Below are positions 51,048 through 53,160 of a stretch of DNA of 53,160 nt, in pieces; the stretch's first letter is position 1, and each line of letters starts with the position of its first letter. This stretch comes from JADHLJ01 sp038118725. Its GTDB lineage: Bacteria; Pseudomonadota; Alphaproteobacteria; Thalassobaculales; Thalassobaculaceae. The stretch spans positions 1 through 53,160 of the forward strand of contig JAYOIK010000028.1 in NCBI GenBank assembly GCA_038118725.1. Reading direction: 5' to 3'. The notes beneath the pieces were generated by a model. That model searched no databases. It saw only the letters and a program-made list of their open reading frames with translations, and was not told the origin of the DNA. Position numbers and translations under genes: made by a program.

Positions 51048-51310
51048 ACCGTTTCTGGCCTTTACGGAAGCACCGTGACCGGTTGTCGTGTTCCTGGGGT
51101 AGGAGCGTGCCGCGGGGCGTGGCGGAGCCACGGCCAAGGTGCGCGACGCCCTCCCAGGCTCACGAGAACCGGCCCGAAGGGTGGCTTTTGGTGGCCGCCC
51201 GCCACGTCGAAACGGCTTGCCGATGCACCGCATCTCCCGCCCTGCTTCTCCTCGCGGATCGACTCACCAAAAGCCGTAACGGCGGTTCCGTAAAGACCAG
51301 AAACGGTCTA
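51045..51310. mobile_element. MITE-like foldback element with 25-bp TA-ended terminal inverted repeats
   Basis: The left arm 51045-51069 (starts TAGACCGTTTCTGG, ends TTTACGGAA) and the right arm 51286-51310 are inverted copies with 24 of 25 matches. The termini are TA, as in IS630/Tc1-mariner TA target duplications. An inner perfect 11-bp inverted repeat is GGCTTTTGGTG (51183-51193) / CACCAAAAGCC (51265-51275). No transposase frame is present. The element supplies the TAG stops of the genes on both sides. Non-autonomous mobility is an inference. Confidence 0.7.
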
Positions 51311-53023
51311 ACCGGTGATTTGCAACAGATTCCGCGCCAGCTTGTCGTCTTCGTCCAACCCGTCGATCTCATCCAAGGGGTCCACCGGCGACAAACGGTG
51401 CCGCAACACCTGCTCGGCGATATCGAGACGGCGGCCGCCATGGCCGGTCTTGCGCAGCCTCGCCCCCTCCCAAGCCAGTATCGCCGCCGAGGCCGCGTGA
51501 TAGAGCGCCCCCGCCGCCTTGCGCGCCGCCGGACCGGGATCGTCATAAGCCGCCACGCGCTTGGCCAGACGCCCCGCGCGCTTGAAGGCGGCGCGGATAT
51601 CCTCGGCGACCGTGGGGCGATAATCCTCCACCAATCTCAGTCGCTCCTCCAGGATCTCGCCCAGCGCCAGATGCGCGTCGGCGCGTCCGACCGCCCGGTC
51701 GATGGCGTCCAGCGCGACGATGTTACTGGTCCCCTCCCAAAGCACGCCGACCTGGGCGTCCCGGACCAGGCGGGCGTTGACGAATTCCTCGATATAGCCG
51801 GTGCCGCCGCGCATCTCCATCGCCGCGGTCGCGACCATGAGATTGTCGCGGCAGGCGCGGAACTTGACCAGGGGCGTGAGCAGACGCAGGGCGCCGGCGG
51901 CCCGTTCGTCACCGGCATCGGCCTTGGCCATGACATCGGCGGTGAACAGCGATACCGACAGCGCCTGTTCGGTCGGCAGCAGGATCTTCATCAACTGCCG
52001 CCGCACCATTGGCCGGTCGATCAACGGCCCGCCGAAAGCCCGCCTTCCACGCGCGCAGGCCAGCGCCTCGTTCAAGCATCGGCGCATCATCCCGGCGGCC
52101 CGCACCCCGTGGCTGAGCCGCGAGAGATTGACCTGATCCATCATCTGCTTGAAACCGTTGCCCAGCTCTCCCACCGGCCAGACCTCGGCGCCGTCGAGAA
52201 CGATCTCGCCACTGGCCATGGACTTGGTCCCGAGCTTGTCCTTCAGGCGGACGATTCGATAGCTGTTGCGACTCCCGTCATCCAGCCGGCGGGGCAGGAC
52301 AAAGAGCCCAAGCCCCTTGGTGCCGGGACGCGCGTTTTCCGGCCGGGCCAGGATCATCGCGATATCCGCGTCGGCGTGCGAGCAAAACCACTTGTCGCCA
52401 TACATGCGCCATACACCGTCTTCCAGGCGCGCCTCGGTGGATACCAGACCGACATCGGAGCCGGCTTCCTTCTCGGTCATGAACTGGGTACCACGCAGAA
52501 GGGTCTCGCGATCCTGGGAGAGCATGCCCGGCAGGATCTTGGCCTTCAGTGCCTCGTCGGCGTGACGGCGCACCAGATAGGCGGCGGTGTCGGAGACGCT
52601 GATCGGGCACATGATCCCGAATTCCGCCTGGGTGAAAAGATAAGTGAAAATGTACTTGGCGGCGGGCGGCAAGGGTTCGGGCCAGCCCAGGACGCCGCCG
52701 CGATGGGTCATCGCGTGGAAACCGAAATCAAGAAACCCGATCCGCTCCAGTTCCTTGTAGGCGGGGTGATATTCGATCCAATCCTCGTCGCGCCCGAACC
52801 GGTCCCGGGGATGCAGGATCGGCGGGTTTCGGTCGGCGACCGAGGCCAACTCATCCAACTCGCCGCCCGCGATCTCGCCCATCTGGTGATACCGCGGACG
52901 CAGATGGGCGCGGAGATCCTCCGGCAGGTACAGCGCCGACAAGGCATCTATATCCGGGTCGATCTCGAAAAAGTTAGCGCCGCGGATATCCGGAGCAACC
53001 TTGTCCTCGAGGGTTTCGAGCAT
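51308..53023 (-). CDS. Acyl-CoA dehydrogenase, AidB-like
   Basis: A 571-residue acyl-CoA dehydrogenase resembling the alkylation-response protein AidB. Long N-terminal region (MLETLEDKVAPDIRGANFFE, with HPRDRFGRDEDWIEYHPAYK). The beta domain has RGTQFMTEKEAGSDVGLVST and WRMYGDKWFCSHADADIAMI. The C-terminal helical domain has RRAFGGPLIDRPMVRRQLMK, MEMRGGTGYIEEFVNARLVR and the Glu-containing WEGTSNIVALDAIDRA. AidB binds DNA and FAD in E. coli, but many homologues are plain dehydrogenases. GGGGAACACAC precedes the ATG. The stop codon is within the right arm of the foldback element. Confidence 0.92.
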   Translation of the reverse strand: MLETLEDKVAPDIRGANFFEIDPDIDALSALYLPEDLRAHLRPRYHQMGEIAGGELDELASVADRNPPILHPRDRFGRDEDWIEYHPAYKELERIGFLDFGFHAMTHRGGVLGWPEPLPPAAKYIFTYLFTQAEFGIMCPISVSDTAAYLVRRHADEALKAKILPGMLSQDRETLLRGTQFMTEKEAGSDVGLVSTEARLEDGVWRMYGDKWFCSHADADIAMILARPENARPGTKGLGLFVLPRRLDDGSRNSYRIVRLKDKLGTKSMASGEIVLDGAEVWPVGELGNGFKQMMDQVNLSRLSHGVRAAGMMRRCLNEALACARGRRAFGGPLIDRPMVRRQLMKILLPTEQALSVSLFTADVMAKADAGDERAAGALRLLTPLVKFRACRDNLMVATAAMEMRGGTGYIEEFVNARLVRDAQVGVLWEGTSNIVALDAIDRAVGRADAHLALGEILEERLRLVEDYRPTVAEDIRAAFKRAGRLAKRVAAYDDPGPAARKAAGALYHAASAAILAWEGARLRKTGHGGRRLDIAEQVLRHRLSPVDPLDEIDGLDEDDKLARNLLQITG

Positions 53024-53160
53024 GTGTGTTCCCCATGGTCGGGTGGAGGGTTGGATGGAGGGCCGGCGCGTTCGTTGGCATCGATTTTTCGCCCTCTTTG
53101 GCGGTCATGATAACGCCGCGCGCCGCGGATCTCGACCGATCAATTCATGGGTTTTTATCA

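Noticed and set aside
51083..53110. 675-residue plus-strand frame opposite the AidB-like gene
   Set aside because: Longest open frame in the area but antisense and low complexity; the minus-strand product is clearly an acyl-CoA dehydrogenase.
1..53160. CRISPR arrays, tRNA or rRNA genes, complete insertion sequences, integrases
   Set aside because: No regularly spaced repeats, cloverleaf-like sequence, rRNA signature or transposase/integrase protein was seen on either strand.

Overview
The window is GC-rich, gene-dense bacterial chromosome. It is most likely from a free-living alphaproteobacterium of Rhodospirillales/Rhodobacterales type, an inference from gene content: a marine-alphaproteobacterial style betaine-homocysteine methyltransferase, BCCT and TRAP transporters, many acyl-CoA dehydrogenase, CaiB and LLM-flavin enzymes, an AIM24-like protein, a DUF2161 protein and abundant small palindromic repeats. 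I see no rRNA, tRNA, CRISPR array, integrase or transposase gene.

Layout. 1-5.3 kb: 5'-truncated BCCT betaine/choline transporter with a good terminator, acyl-CoA dehydrogenase, EamA exporter, sulfurtransferase and a small unknown gene. 5.3-8.5 kb: cobU and gamma-glutamyltransferase divergent from a hydroxyacid dehydrogenase. 8.5-9.6 kb: a repeat element and a phage-type (pesticin-like) muramidase interrupted by one in-frame TGA. 9.7-12.5 kb: operon of alpha/beta hydrolase (nucleophile replaced by Gly), LLM flavin oxidoreductase and SDR. 12.6-16.1 kb: large hybrid histidine kinase with a hairpin abutting its start codon. 16.1-18.4 kb: AIM24-like protein, betaine-homocysteine methyltransferase and a small ORF with a near-consensus promoter. 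18.6-21.6 kb: radical SAM/RidA pair divergent from an orphan TRAP large permease. 21.7-31 kb: VOC dioxygenase-like protein, second EamA transporter, gamma-butyrobetaine hydroxylase-like enzyme, amidase, 3-hydroxyisobutyrate dehydrogenase-like enzyme, Ldh-type dehydrogenase, branched-chain amino acid type binding protein and LLM oxidoreductase. 31-36.4 kb: class II aldolase, DUF2161, TPR38 protein, penicillin-binding protein 1A. 36.4-48 kb: amidohydrolases, second HIBADH-like enzyme, CaiB CoA transferase, secreted esterase, VOC protein, ketopantoate reductase family member, GT4 glycosyltransferase, nitroreductase, SDR, NIPSNAP. 48-53 kb: Baeyer-Villiger type monooxygenase with Gfo/Idh/MocA oxidoreductase, then an AidB-like acyl-CoA dehydrogenase.

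The genes read as a mosaic of short one- to three-gene catabolic units for small organic acids, amides, quaternary amines and CoA thioesters, with few dedicated regulators. Betaine/carnitine use is a plausible shared theme (BCCT carrier, methyltransferase, butyrobetaine hydroxylase-like enzyme), but they are not in one operon.

The most unusual features are non-coding. They are a 266-bp foldback element whose TA-ended arms supply the stop codons of both flanking genes (51045-51310), two copies of a 25-bp-arm inverted-repeat element (8513-8612, 32611-32748), a nested cruciform element (38503-38604), a hairpin hiding the ribosome-binding region of the histidine kinase (12616-12639), and a tandem pair of operator-like dyads (29821-29862). 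I found no clear evidence of a wholly new multi-gene system. The radical SAM/RidA pair is the best enzymatic candidate.
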